In this document: piece by piece, positions 45,332-54,455 of the stretch
Position numbering within the stretch: the stretch's first letter is position 1
Layout: the number at the start of each line of letters is the position of its first letter
Assembly: GCA_017399405.1 (NCBI GenBank)
Contig: JAFQCT010000006.1
Coordinates: 1 to 64,000, forward strand
Direction: 5' to 3'
From: Clostridia bacterium
GTDB lineage: Bacteria > Bacillota > Clostridia > Oscillospirales > Acutalibacteraceae
Length of the DNA: 64,000 nucleotides
Program-made: the position numbers and the translations under genes
The notes under the pieces: model-generated
Seen by the model: only the letters and a program-made list of their open reading frames with translations
Told to the model about the DNA's origin: nothing
Database searches by the model: none

Positions 45332-45360
45332 TTGAAATCAACAAAGTGTTGTGTTATAAT
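45332..45360 (+). promoter_or_regulatory. Promoter of the GPH symporter gene
   Basis: TTGAAA (45332-45337) and TATAAT (45355-45360) are separated by 17 bp. Confidence 0.7.
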
Positions 45361-45391
45361 TATAATATTAAATTTATGAAAGAGGGATTTT

Positions 45392-46981
45392 ATGAAAATC
45401 AATGACCTTTTGCATAAAGTTTATGGCACAAATCCTAATGACCAAAGCAGTCTTCAACCAAAAGAAGCTATTGCTTACGGTATTGCAGGTTTTGGTCAAA
45501 ACTTTATTTGCACAATCATCGGTTCATACCTTACAATCTTCTTGACAGACGCACTTCTTTTCGGTGCAGAAGGTGTTACAATCGGTACTCTTACAGGCTC
45601 AATGGCAGTTGCGTATTTGATGCTCGGTACTCGTATCTTTGACGCTTTCAACGACCCAATTATGGGCTCAATCGTTGATAAGACAAGAACAAAGTGGGGT
45701 AAATGTCGTCCTTACCTTAAATGGATGGCTATTCCAATTGCAATTATGACAATTGCATGTTTCTTACCTGTATTCCAGGCTAAAGCAACATCTACATTCA
45801 TTATTATTGCAATTATTTATATTATTTGGTCTGTTACATATACTGTTGCTGATGTTCCTTATTGGGGACTTTCAACTTGTATGACTAATGATACAGTTGT
45901 TCGTGGTAACCTTCTTACAGTTACTCGTCTTCTTTGCACACTTGGTGCAGGTATTGTTACAGTTTTCATTCCAATTATCACAAACGGAATCACAGCAAAA
46001 TTCAAGTATACAGAAGAAATGCTTGCTCAGATTAAAATTGATAAAGCGGCAGAAATTGCAAACCTTGTTGAAAACCAAGGCCTTACTGTTGAAGAAGCAG
46101 CAAATACTTTCATTAACACAGTTATTAAAGGTCAAGAAGTTGCAAATGCTGATACTCTTAAATGGGTATATTTCATTGCAGCAGTTGTTCTTGTTGTTGC
46201 AGCAGTTCCAATGTTCTTCTATGGCTTTAAGAATACAAAAGAACGCTTTACAGCTGATGATAACCCACCAAGCTTTGGTCACAATATGAAACTCCTTTTC
46301 AAGAATAAGGAACTTCTTCTTATCGTTCTTTCAGGTATCCTTGGCGGTGCAAGAATGGTTTATACATACACAGGCGGTCTTTATTTCGCAAAATATGTTC
46401 TTCAGAACGAAGGTATGTATAGTTTGATTACTCTTCTTGTTGTTCCTGGTGGTCTTGTAGCATCACTTCTTGTTCCTTGGATGTCAAAGAAGTTCACAAA
46501 GAAATGGGCATATATTATTGTTCATCTCTTTGGTGGTGTTGTAATGGGTGTTATGTACTTCGTAGGTTACGACGAACCATGGAAACTCGTTATTGCAGCA
46601 ATCGGCCTTGTTCTTCTTGGTATTCCACAGGGTGTTAACAACATTATCACTTACGCTATGATTGGTGACACTGTTGACTATCTTGAATGGAAAACAGGTG
46701 AGCGTGGTGAAGGCATCTGTTTCGCTATGCAGACACTTATCAATAAGATTGGTATGGCTGTTGGTGCTTTCATCGGTGTTATTTCTTTCGCAGCAGCAGG
46801 TATCAATGCTGAAACAGGTTATATTTCAGCAGAAGGTGCACAAACACTTTGGAATATGCTTGTTCTTTCAGGTGTTATCAGTATGTTTGCTTGTGCAGTG
46901 CCTATGTTCTTCTACACAATTACAGAAAAGAGACAGGCAGAAATGGTTGCTGAAATCGAAGCAAGAAAAGCAACAAAATAA
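45392..46981 (+). CDS. GPH-family (MelB-like) sugar:cation symporter
   Basis: This twelve-helix MFS protein of the glycoside-pentoside-hexuronide:cation group has the family signature ARIFDAFNDPIMGSIVDKTRTKWGKCRPYLKW-like region (here beginning TRIFDAFNDPIMGS) and DVPYWGLS, GIPQGVNNIITYAMIGDTVDYLEWKTGERGEG near the end. A ~50-residue helical insert (IKIDKAAEIANLVENQGLTVEEAANTF) lies in the middle, longer than in MelB. No glycosidase or sugar kinase is adjacent, so the sugar is not predictable. GAAAGAGGG precedes ATG 45392. Confidence 0.88.
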   Translation: MKINDLLHKVYGTNPNDQSSLQPKEAIAYGIAGFGQNFICTIIGSYLTIFLTDALLFGAEGVTIGTLTGSMAVAYLMLGTRIFDAFNDPIMGSIVDKTRTKWGKCRPYLKWMAIPIAIMTIACFLPVFQAKATSTFIIIAIIYIIWSVTYTVADVPYWGLSTCMTNDTVVRGNLLTVTRLLCTLGAGIVTVFIPIITNGITAKFKYTEEMLAQIKIDKAAEIANLVENQGLTVEEAANTFINTVIKGQEVANADTLKWVYFIAAVVLVVAAVPMFFYGFKNTKERFTADDNPPSFGHNMKLLFKNKELLLIVLSGILGGARMVYTYTGGLYFAKYVLQNEGMYSLITLLVVPGGLVASLLVPWMSKKFTKKWAYIIVHLFGGVVMGVMYFVGYDEPWKLVIAAIGLVLLGIPQGVNNIITYAMIGDTVDYLEWKTGERGEGICFAMQTLINKIGMAVGAFIGVISFAAAGINAETGYISAEGAQTLWNMLVLSGVISMFACAVPMFFYTITEKRQAEMVAEIEARKATK

Positions 46982-46999
46982 ATCTTTAATAGAATACAG

Positions 47000-47033
47000 G
47001 ACGGTGGTAGGTGACTATCACCGTCTTTTTTTT
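47000..47033 (+). terminator. Intrinsic terminator
   Basis: GACGGTGGTAG (47000-47010) pairs with CTATCACCGTC (47015-47025), followed by eight T. It lies between the symporter and sfsA. Confidence 0.9.
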
Positions 47034-47041
47034 GGTGTATT

Positions 47042-47719
47042 ATGAAATATAGTAATATTTATAAGGGAACATTTATTGAGCGACCAAACCGATTTATTGC
47101 CGTTTGTGAAATTGACGGTAAAAAAGAAACTTGCCATGTTAAAAATACAGGTAGATGCCGAGAATTGCTTGTAAAAGGTGCTACAGTTTATCTTGAGAAA
47201 AGTTCTAACCCAAACAGAAAAACGCAATTTGACCTTGTTGCTGTAGAAAAGAACGATATACTAATCAATATGGATAGCCAAATCCCGAATTTCGTTGTTG
47301 CTGAGTCACTTAACAAGATTTTTAGTGATATAATTTTTGTTAAACAAGAGTATAAGTATGGTAATTCTCGATTTGATATTTATATTGAAACAGAAATTGA
47401 GAAAATCTTTGTTGAGGTAAAAGGCGTAACTCTTGAGGATAATGGTGTAGTGCGTTTTCCTGACGCACCAACCGAAAGGGGAATAAAACACCTTAAAGAA
47501 TTACAAAAAGCAGTTTTAGACGGTTACAGGGCTTGTGTAATATTCCTTGTACAGATGCAAGATGTAAAGTACTTTGAACCTAATTATAAAACACATCCCG
47601 AATTTGCAGAAGAACTAAAAAGAGCAAACAAAAACGGTGTTGAAATTTTTGTTTATGATAGTATTGTAACTCCTGATGAAATAAAACTAAATAATCCAAT
47701 AAAAATTAAAATGCCGTAG
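47042..47719 (+). CDS. sfsA: SfsA-family nuclease
   Basis: SfsA was named for sugar fermentation stimulation and has a PD-(D/E)XK nuclease-like fold. The OB-like N-terminus FIERPNRFIAVCEIDGKKETCHVKNTGRCREL is followed by SRFDIYIE, EKIFVEVKGVTLED (nuclease core) and RFPDAPTERGIKHLKEL. The length of 225 is normal. It starts just behind the previous terminator without a clear promoter of its own. Confidence 0.93.
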   Translation: MKYSNIYKGTFIERPNRFIAVCEIDGKKETCHVKNTGRCRELLVKGATVYLEKSSNPNRKTQFDLVAVEKNDILINMDSQIPNFVVAESLNKIFSDIIFVKQEYKYGNSRFDIYIETEIEKIFVEVKGVTLEDNGVVRFPDAPTERGIKHLKELQKAVLDGYRACVIFLVQMQDVKYFEPNYKTHPEFAEELKRANKNGVEIFVYDSIVTPDEIKLNNPIKIKMP

Positions 47720-47738
47720 TCAATTGACCACGGCATTT
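47709..47738. terminator. Bidirectional terminator (sfsA / decarboxylase operon)
   Basis: AAATGCCGTAGTCAA and TTGACCACGGCATTT form one 15-bp arm pair with a single mismatch and no separate loop. It overlaps the sfsA stop and lies between convergent genes. T-runs are short. Confidence 0.7.
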
Positions 47739-47763
47739 GATATATGTGTTTGTGTTTTGGATA

Positions 47764-48948
47764 TTAACCAAATTGTGAAAGTAAGAAACCTGCTGCAACT
47801 GCTGAACCAATAACACCTGCAACATTTGGACCCATAGCGTGCATCAAAAGGAAGTTTGAAGGGTTGTATTTTCTTCCTTCAGTTTGAGCAACACGAGCTG
47901 CCATAGGAACCGCAGAAACACCTGCTGAACCGATAAGTGGATTAACTCTACCTTTAGTTGCAATATTCATAAGTTTTGCAAAAATTACACCACCTGCAGT
48001 TGAGAATGCAAACGCAAGTAAGCCTATGCAGATAACAAGAAGTGTTTTCTTGTTAAGAAATGCAGAGCCTTCAGCAGTAGCACCAACTGTTGTACCAAGA
48101 AGAATTGTAACAATATTGCAAAGTGAGTTTTGTGCTGTATCTGAAAGTCTGTCAGTAAGTCCGCTTTCTTTGAAAAGGTTGCCGAGCATAAGGAAACCGA
48201 GAAGAGGAGCAACTGATGGAAGAATAAGGACACAGATAACAGTAACAACAATAGGGAAGATAATCTTTTCAGCTTTACTAACAGTACGAAGCTGATTCAT
48301 TTTTATTTCTCTTTCTTTTTTAGTTGTAAGCAATTTCATAATAGGTGGCTGAATAAGAGGAATCAAAGCCATATATGAATAAGCTGCAACTGCAATTGAA
48401 CCTAACATATGTGGAGCAAGTTTACCTGTAAGGAAAATTGCTGTAGGACCATCTGCACCACCAATAATTGCGATAGAAGCAGCTTCTTCTGGTGTGAATT
48501 CACCTGAAATCATTGCAACAATGAAAGCTATATAAATACCAAGTTGTGCTGCTGCACCAAGCAAAAGGCTTGATGGGTTTGCAAGAAGCGGACCAAAGTC
48601 GGTCATAGCACCAACACCCATAAAGATAAGACAAGGGAAAATACTTGACTTAACACCTGCGTATATAAGTCTTAATACGCCAGAATCGTACCAATGAGCA
48701 TTAGGGTCAGCAAACGGATTGTTATCGCCGATAAATGACATATTAGTAGGGTCTGCCATAATTTCGGGATATATGTTAACAAGAAGCATACCAAAAGCAA
48801 TTGGAATTAAGAGCAATGGTTCAAACTTCTTAACTATAGCAAAATAGAAAAGAACAAATGAAACAAGAATCATAACCCAGTTTTGCCAAGGTAGGTTAAC
48901 AAAGTTTGATTGATTAAAAAGCTCTATAAGAGCGTTTACTATTTGCAT
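47764..48948 (-). CDS. oadB: Sodium-translocating decarboxylase beta subunit
   Basis: This is the membrane ion channel of biotin-dependent decarboxylases: it splits carboxybiotin and exports Na+. About ten membrane segments, GADGPTAIFLTGKLAP (Na+ and carboxybiotin site with the essential Asp), GFLMLGNLFKESG, LLGTTVGATAEGSAFL and LMHAMGPNVAGVIGSAVAAG are hallmark motifs. Last gene of a four-gene minus-strand operon. A GAGGTG RBS precedes the ATG at 48948. Confidence 0.95.
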   Translation of the reverse strand: MQIVNALIELFNQSNFVNLPWQNWVMILVSFVLFYFAIVKKFEPLLLIPIAFGMLLVNIYPEIMADPTNMSFIGDNNPFADPNAHWYDSGVLRLIYAGVKSSIFPCLIFMGVGAMTDFGPLLANPSSLLLGAAAQLGIYIAFIVAMISGEFTPEEAASIAIIGGADGPTAIFLTGKLAPHMLGSIAVAAYSYMALIPLIQPPIMKLLTTKKEREIKMNQLRTVSKAEKIIFPIVVTVICVLILPSVAPLLGFLMLGNLFKESGLTDRLSDTAQNSLCNIVTILLGTTVGATAEGSAFLNKKTLLVICIGLLAFAFSTAGGVIFAKLMNIATKGRVNPLIGSAGVSAVPMAARVAQTEGRKYNPSNFLLMHAMGPNVAGVIGSAVAAGFLLSQFG

Positions 48949-48962
48949 ACTTACACCTCAGA

Positions 48963-49388
48963 TTAGCCGAGAACTGCAAGAACTTCGTCAGTAGCAACTG
49001 ATGCACCTTTTGTTGCAATAACTTGCTTAACAGTACCTGCACAAGGAGCAACGATTTCGTTTTCCATTTTCATAGCTTCAAGAATGAAAAGAACATCACC
49101 TTCGTTTACTGACTGACCAACTGAAGCGTTTACTGAAAGAACTGTACCAGGCATTGGAGCAGTAACTTTTGTACCATCACCAACTGCAACAGGTGCAGGT
49201 GCTGCTGCGGGAGCAGGAGCAGCCTCAACAACAGGAGCAGGAGCTGCTACGGGTGCAGCCACAGGTGCTACAGGAGCTGCAACTACAACAGGTGCTGCTG
49301 ATGGAACAACTGCAGTAACAACTGCTTCGTTAAGTTCATTTACTTCAACTTCGTAATCATTTCCGTTTAATGTAACTACATATTTCAT
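48963..49388 (-). CDS. Biotin carrier protein of the decarboxylase
   Basis: The C-terminal ~75 residues form a biotinyl domain with the modification motif EAMKMEN and the preceding [22 protein letters not shown]. An Ala/Pro-rich flexible hinge (~35-65) allows swinging between subunits. It is a separate polypeptide rather than a fusion to the alpha subunit, as in glutaconyl- and methylmalonyl-CoA decarboxylases. The gene lies 14 bp from the beta and gamma subunit genes on either side. Confidence 0.93.
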   Translation of the reverse strand: MKYVVTLNGNDYEVEVNELNEAVVTAVVPSAAPVVVAAPVAPVAAPVAAPAPVVEAAPAPAAAPAPVAVGDGTKVTAPMPGTVLSVNASVGQSVNEGDVLFILEAMKMENEIVAPCAGTVKQVIATKGASVATDEVLAVLG

Positions 49389-49402
49389 TTTAATAATCTC
49401 CT

Positions 49403-49996
49403 TTATTTTTCAATAAGTTTAATTGATTTGAATACAAGTCTGTCAAGTGGAATTCCTGATTCTTTGCTTGTGAGTGCCATAACTTTTACTGCTGTTTCTT
49501 CATCAGTTTTATAAAGTTCAGGTGTGTCGCAAAGTTTAATTGACTTAAACACGAGTCTTTCAAGTGGAATACCTGTTTGATGGCTTATAATAGCCATAAT
49601 TGATGCTGCTGTTTTATAGTCAGTTTTATAAAGTTCAAGAGAATCATCAAGTTTAATTGAACTAAAATTGAGTCTTTCAAGTGGAACACCACTTTCGTGA
49701 CTAACAATAGCCATAATTGATGCTGCAGTTTTGTAATCAGTCTTATAAAGTGTAAGACCATCTGTATATTGTACTGGTGCAGGTGTTGGAGCAACAACAG
49801 GGGCAGGGGAAACAACCACTTTTGCGGGGGTATCTGCTTTAACTTCTTCTGTAGATGTTGTCACTTTTTTTGCACCGCCCTCAACAGCACGAATAACTTT
49901 TGAAAGCATTACAATAATTACTGCAAGAAGAATAAGAACAATTAAAACGACAATAAAACCGGTAGCAGAAATACTTAAAATTTCTGACAATGTCAT
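49403..49996 (-). CDS. OadG-family subunit with triplicated C-terminal repeat
   Basis: The N-terminal single membrane helix ([28 protein letters not shown]) marks an OadG/MmdD-like assembly subunit, and a Pro/Ala hinge follows. Residues 81-197 are three successive 39-residue repeats, each of the form LYKTDxxTAxxxMAxxSxxSGxPLxRLxFxSIKL; repeats 1 and 2 are almost identical. I recall one such unit in related proteins, so the triplication looks new, but this needs comparison. GGAGGACAC precedes the ATG at 49996. Confidence 0.85.
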   Translation of the reverse strand: MTLSEILSISATGFIVVLIVLILLAVIIVMLSKVIRAVEGGAKKVTTSTEEVKADTPAKVVVSPAPVVAPTPAPVQYTDGLTLYKTDYKTAASIMAIVSHESGVPLERLNFSSIKLDDSLELYKTDYKTAASIMAIISHQTGIPLERLVFKSIKLCDTPELYKTDEETAVKVMALTSKESGIPLDRLVFKSIKLIEK

Positions 49997-50008
49997 TTTG
50001 TGTCCTCC

Positions 50009-51391
50009 TTAGTCAACTCTCTTAATTGAATATTTGAATGTGTTCTTTTCTTTTTCTGCTCTTGCCTCAAAGAACTTTTCAGCTTGTTGAGGGAATGCAA
50101 TATATGAAAGAACATCTTCGTCACATTTAGCTACATCGCCAAGTTCTGCTTTTGTCTGTTCAAATGCAGGTTCAAGGGTGTCAGCAAAACGACATGTGAT
50201 AGGAGCGTCATCCCCAAGAACTTTCTTCTGAAGGTCAGCGTCAATAGGACCTGGTGCCTTACCGTATTCACCCTTGATATATGCTTTAATTTCTTTTGAG
50301 ATATTCTTGTATCTTTCACCAACAAGCACATTTGTAACTGCCTGATTACCAACCATCTGGCTAAGAGGAGTAACAAGTGGAGGATAACCCATATCTTTAC
50401 GAACTTGAGGAATTTCAAGAAGAGCTTCTTCCATTCTGTCAAGAGCGTTCATATCTTCAAGGTTAGCCATCATATTTGAAAGCATACCGCCGGGAACTTT
50501 GTAAGTCAAAGCATCTGTATCAGTTACAAGTGCTTTTGGCTTTAAGAGTCCTGATGCAAGATATTGGTCGCGAAGTGGCTTAAAGTGGTCATTAACAGCT
50601 TTTAATGTATCTCTGTCAAGACCTGTTTCGTAGCCAAGACCTGTAAGAGCGTCATATAATGTTTCTGTTGCAGGTTGTGCAGTACCACCTGAGAAACAAG
50701 ATGTTGCTGTATCAATAATGTCGCAGCCTGCTTCAACTGCTTTAAGGATTGTCATATAAGCCATACCTGTTGTGCAGTGAGTATGAAGAATAACAGGCAT
50801 TTCAGGCATTGCATCTTTAATTGCACCAACAAGGTCTTTTGCCTCAACAGGAGTCATAACGCCTGCCATATCTTTGATGCAGATTGTAGAACAACCCATT
50901 TCTTTCATTTCTTTACAAAGAGCCACATAGTTTTCAAGTGTGTGAACAGGGCTTGTTGTGTAAGAAATAGCACCTGATGCAATTGCACCATTTTTAATTG
51001 TTTCATCAACTGCTACTTGAATGTTGCGAACATCGTTAAGTGCATCGAAAATTCTGATAACATCAATACCATTTTCAATACTCTTTTTAATGAACATTCT
51101 AACAACATCATCAGGATAGTGCTTGTACCCTAAAAGGTTCTGACCACGAAGAAGCATCTGAAGTTTAGTGTCAGGACACTTTGCTTTGATGTTTCTGAGT
51201 CTTTCCCATGGGTCTTCGTTAAGGTAGCGAAGACATGAGTCAAATGTAGCACCGCCCCAGCATTCAAGAGAATAATAACCTGCCTTATTGAGCTTTTCAA
51301 GGACCGGTTCAAAGTCCGCAAAAGGCATTCTTGTTGCAATAAGGGATTGGTTGGCATCTCTTAATACGGTTTCAGTAAACTGTACTTTCAT
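50009..51391 (-). CDS. oadA: Oxaloacetate decarboxylase alpha/carboxyltransferase subunit
   Basis: The carboxyltransferase TIM barrel has FTETVLRDANQSLIATRM, ECWGGATFDSCLRYL, RGQNLLGY, RIFDALNDVRN, CIKDMAGVMTP (catalytic Lys) and LHTHCTTGMAYMT (metal His pair). The conserved C-terminal helical region follows, and no biotin domain is fused. Substrate is most likely oxaloacetate; PycB of archaeal pyruvate carboxylase is the close alternative, but the OadB partner argues for decarboxylation. The start is ATG 51391, after GGAGG; an in-frame start at 51415 overlaps that RBS. Confidence 0.9.
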   Translation of the reverse strand: MKVQFTETVLRDANQSLIATRMPFADFEPVLEKLNKAGYYSLECWGGATFDSCLRYLNEDPWERLRNIKAKCPDTKLQMLLRGQNLLGYKHYPDDVVRMFIKKSIENGIDVIRIFDALNDVRNIQVAVDETIKNGAIASGAISYTTSPVHTLENYVALCKEMKEMGCSTICIKDMAGVMTPVEAKDLVGAIKDAMPEMPVILHTHCTTGMAYMTILKAVEAGCDIIDTATSCFSGGTAQPATETLYDALTGLGYETGLDRDTLKAVNDHFKPLRDQYLASGLLKPKALVTDTDALTYKVPGGMLSNMMANLEDMNALDRMEEALLEIPQVRKDMGYPPLVTPLSQMVGNQAVTNVLVGERYKNISKEIKAYIKGEYGKAPGPIDADLQKKVLGDDAPITCRFADTLEPAFEQTKAELGDVAKCDEDVLSYIAFPQQAEKFFEARAEKEKNTFKYSIKRVD

Positions 51392-51455
51392 AGTTTGTTT
51401 GCCTCCAAAACACATTTAATTTTATTCCAAAATTACCCATTGTAATTTTAATGTA

Positions 51456-51484
51456 ATTATACCTTATATTTTTATTATTATCAA
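51456..51484 (-). promoter_or_regulatory. Promoter of the decarboxylase operon
   Basis: On the minus strand TTGATA (51484-51479) and a perfect TATAAT (51461-51456) are 17 bp apart. Three AATTAC-like half-sites follow in the leader and could be an operator. Confidence 0.7.
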
Positions 51485-51523
51485 TAGTATTCAAATAATA
51501 AAAAATATTTTTGTCGAAAATAT

Positions 51524-51553
51524 AAAAAAAGGTGCTTAAATAGCACCTTTTTT
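51524..51553 (-). terminator. Terminator of the glycosidase gene
   Basis: On the minus strand AAAAAAGGTGC pairs with GCACCTTTTTTT over a 7-nt loop, 11 bp after the stop. Confidence 0.88.
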
Positions 51554-51563
51554 GTATTATTTT

Positions 51564-54047
51564 TTAGAATGGATTTACCTGAATATCGCCAATGTTTGGT
51601 GCATAGGTAACTCTGTTGTTAAAACTGTATGAACCGTCATTTGCAAGCTTGATTTCATTGTCGCCTTCGTCAAGGTAAAGTACAATAGTTTTTGTCTTAT
51701 AAGTTTCCCAACTGTATGTGCTACGGAAGAAGTAATTACCACGATTTTCACCGTTTACTGATACTGTAATATAACGCTCAATAAGGTCAACATTGTAAGC
51801 GTGGAATCCACCTTCTTCATTGTTAGCATATTCAATAGTGAAGTTGTAATAACCAGCCTCTTTAACATTTACATTGAATGTAGCATAACTACCTTTATCA
51901 GATGCAATCCAACCAATTCTCTTGCCACTTGAAGTATTTTCATCATCTTCAAGTGTAGCACCATTAAATATTTTCATATCAGTAGGGTGGACCGTCATTG
52001 ATGAAGATGGGTATTCATCAAGAATTTCAATAATTTCTATTGTAGATTCTTCATCTAAAACTATCTTATTATAACCACGATGTAAGAATATTGTGCTATT
52101 TGGTGATTTTTTTTCGATACCATTGATTATTATTTTTGAAGTTGGATTTGATAACTTAATTGAATACCAAGAGTCTAACGGAATAATAACAGACCAAGCA
52201 TTTTCATTAGCATTAGCGTTTCTTGATTTGATTGGTGAAAAATAAGTGTTTAGAACGCCATAGTATTCGGGAATTTTAGAAACATCAACAAAATCAAGTG
52301 TAAGAATAGCATCGTTAAGCACATTTATATAGATTGTATTTTTGCCTTTTTTCAAGTTAGCGTGAATTGTAACACATTCCATATACTCGTCTTTAATTGT
52401 AGATGGAAATTTTACATTCTTTTCATCACCATTTATTGAAATCTGTGCATCTGCAGTAATTCTTCCTGCCTCAACTACACCATTAGCATAAACAAAATCA
52501 AGTGAATAAGTACCAGCTTTATCTACATCAATAGTAAATTTGATTGTACTTTCCTTATCGAGACCTTTAACAACCAATCCTTTTGAACTTGCATAAGAAA
52601 TCCATTCAGGTACAAAAGCATTGCCATCAAATTTTGCGTCTTCAGCTTCAAAACGAAGTGTACGATTTTCATTCTTACTCTCTTCTTCATTGTCATAAGG
52701 TGTGATTTCAATAAAATATGATTGACTTTCACGCTCGCAAGGAAGTGTGAACTTAATAGTGTTACCCGAAACCTTAACAACTTCAGTAAAACATTCCTCA
52801 GGGGAGTAAACTGCACCGCCAAGCCCCTTGAAATCAACATAAGTAACCTTAACTGTTACCTTGTCGCCATTCTTGAAATATTTCTCGTCAATATTTTCAA
52901 TTTTAATTTTACTGTCTTCAGCACTACCACCAGTAAGTACATAGAATTTATTCTCTGTTTCATCAAAAGATGCCATACCAATAAATCCTTTATTAAATAG
53001 TGGATATTTACCTTTAAGCCAGTTGCCAATATTACTATGGAATAAATCCCATTCAGTAACCTCAAGTTCTTTGCCTTTCATATCAGCATAAAACTTGTAA
53101 ACCCAATAGTTTGAGTTAGGTGTAACATCATCTGCAACAACTTCCGCAAGGTTGTTTGCAAGTCGCCAATAAGCAACGCAACCGTATACATCACTCGCTT
53201 CAAGGCGAGAAATCCATTTTACAGATTCGCCGGGAATACCATTAGTCTGCATAAGTCCGTATTCAGAAATGCAAATAGGTATTCTGTCAACGCCTAATTC
53301 GTCACACATTTCATTAAACTCATTAAAACGATATTCCATCCAATAAATTGAATAGTTTGGTTCGCCTGCAAGCTCGTGCCAAACAAACATATCAGGCATA
53401 CAGTTGTTTGCTTGGCAGTATGTCAAAAATTCTTTATTCCAATCATAGTTGTAACCACAATGACCGGGACCCGCAATTTTTGCATCAGGATTTATTTCTT
53501 TAACCACGTTGTATGTAGATGCCCAAGCATCATAGAATTTGTAACGATTTTCTTCTACCCAATGGTCGCCAAACCATTGACCATTGTCCATTTCATTGTA
53601 AATGCAATATACAAGCTTGTCTTTGTATTCTGAATTTTCCATTTCAGTAACAGTTTTACGAACACGCTCGTTATACGCATCAAGGCTGTCAAATTGATAA
53701 TACCAAGTGTCGTACATATCCTGTGTATAGATAAATAAGTATTCGCCACCAGCTTCAGTAAATGTATCTGCAACCTGATTTACATCGCCGATAGGGTGCT
53801 GAAGTCCACCTGCAGGCTTTGTAGCAAGTGTGTTAATGCCTATACTTTCAACAATTTCGGCAGTTGGTACATCATCTTCTGCAATACCATAAAGAAATCC
53901 TGACGCTCTGCCTGTAAGTTCAGATTGTTGTGAAAAATCAATGGTAAGAGTAGGCACTTTGATAATCGCAAATCCAATTCCTGCAATAATTACCAAAGAT
54001 AAAACAGAAATACCAATACCCAATAATATCTTTTTAAGTGTTTTCAT
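51564..54047 (-). CDS. Membrane-anchored clan GH-A glycosidase with two CBM-like domains
   Basis: An N-terminal helix (about 6-30) anchors the protein outside the cell. Residues ~35-340 form a TIM barrel like GH39: the acid/base Glu is in CIYNEMDNG (~152) and the nucleophile Glu in ICISEYGLM (~262), with VWHELAGEPNYS between. A beta sandwich follows. Two carbohydrate-binding modules are suggested by FEAEDAKFDG (~485-610, CBM35/CBM6-like) and IFNGATLEDDENT...AGYYNFTIEYAN (~700-827). The start is ATG 54047 after GGGTGG; an upstream GTG at 54059 overlaps the RBS. The exact family and sugar are uncertain. Confidence 0.75.
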   Translation of the reverse strand: MKTLKKILLGIGISVLSLVIIAGIGFAIIKVPTLTIDFSQQSELTGRASGFLYGIAEDDVPTAEIVESIGINTLATKPAGGLQHPIGDVNQVADTFTEAGGEYLFIYTQDMYDTWYYQFDSLDAYNERVRKTVTEMENSEYKDKLVYCIYNEMDNGQWFGDHWVEENRYKFYDAWASTYNVVKEINPDAKIAGPGHCGYNYDWNKEFLTYCQANNCMPDMFVWHELAGEPNYSIYWMEYRFNEFNEMCDELGVDRIPICISEYGLMQTNGIPGESVKWISRLEASDVYGCVAYWRLANNLAEVVADDVTPNSNYWVYKFYADMKGKELEVTEWDLFHSNIGNWLKGKYPLFNKGFIGMASFDETENKFYVLTGGSAEDSKIKIENIDEKYFKNGDKVTVKVTYVDFKGLGGAVYSPEECFTEVVKVSGNTIKFTLPCERESQSYFIEITPYDNEEESKNENRTLRFEAEDAKFDGNAFVPEWISYASSKGLVVKGLDKESTIKFTIDVDKAGTYSLDFVYANGVVEAGRITADAQISINGDEKNVKFPSTIKDEYMECVTIHANLKKGKNTIYINVLNDAILTLDFVDVSKIPEYYGVLNTYFSPIKSRNANANENAWSVIIPLDSWYSIKLSNPTSKIIINGIEKKSPNSTIFLHRGYNKIVLDEESTIEIIEILDEYPSSSMTVHPTDMKIFNGATLEDDENTSSGKRIGWIASDKGSYATFNVNVKEAGYYNFTIEYANNEEGGFHAYNVDLIERYITVSVNGENRGNYFFRSTYSWETYKTKTIVLYLDEGDNEIKLANDGSYSFNNRVTYAPNIGDIQVNPF

Positions 54048-54078
54048 AAGTTTTACCACCCATATTCAATATAGGTTG

Positions 54079-54107
54079 ATTTTACCATATTATTTAGTTT
54101 TCTTCAA
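54079..54107 (-). promoter_or_regulatory. Promoter of the glycosidase gene
   Basis: On the minus strand TTGAAG (54107-54102) and TAAAAT (54084-54079) are 17 bp apart. It lies over the end of the upstream TauE/SafE gene. Confidence 0.5.
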
Positions 54108-54455
54108 TCTTAAAATTGAAGAAACACCCATTACAATCAAAAATATTGCAAAAGCCTTTGAAAGATAATCAGTATTTATGTTTTTAAGCAGAAAGCTTGA
54201 TATGATTGCACCAATAATGCCACCAATAATTACAGGTAATATCTTTTTGTATTCAATTTGCTTTTTTATTGTGTAGATTATTGTTGCAAGTATAGCACAG
54301 GGGACAAAGAATATTAAATTTATACCTTGTGCTTGAAGTTGTGGTATGTTTGCAAAGATTACAAGATAAATAATCAGTACTCCGCCACCGCCAAACCCCA
54401 TTGAACCTATAAGCCCTGAAAGAAATCCTGCAATTATTGGAATAATTGTACTCAT
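54090..54455 (-). CDS. Half-size TauE/SafE-family transporter subunit 2
   Basis: Four membrane helices with the opening IAGFLSGLIGSMGFGGGGVLI, the Gly-rich repeat motif of TSUP (TauE/SafE) anion exporters, make up 121 residues, about half of a normal transporter. The start is ATG 54455, overlapping the stop of the upstream half by 4 bp (ATGA). The two halves probably form a heterodimer equal to one full transporter. The substrate (sulfite, sulfonate or another anion) is unknown. Confidence 0.82.
   Translation of the reverse strand: MSTIIPIIAGFLSGLIGSMGFGGGGVLIIYLVIFANIPQLQAQGINLIFFVPCAILATIIYTIKKQIEYKKILPVIIGGIIGAIISSFLLKNINTDYLSKAFAIFLIVMGVSSILRLKKTK

Noticed and set aside
47709-47738. The near-perfect palindrome as a regulator binding site
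   Set aside because: It overlaps the end of sfsA between convergent genes, where a terminator is the simpler reading.
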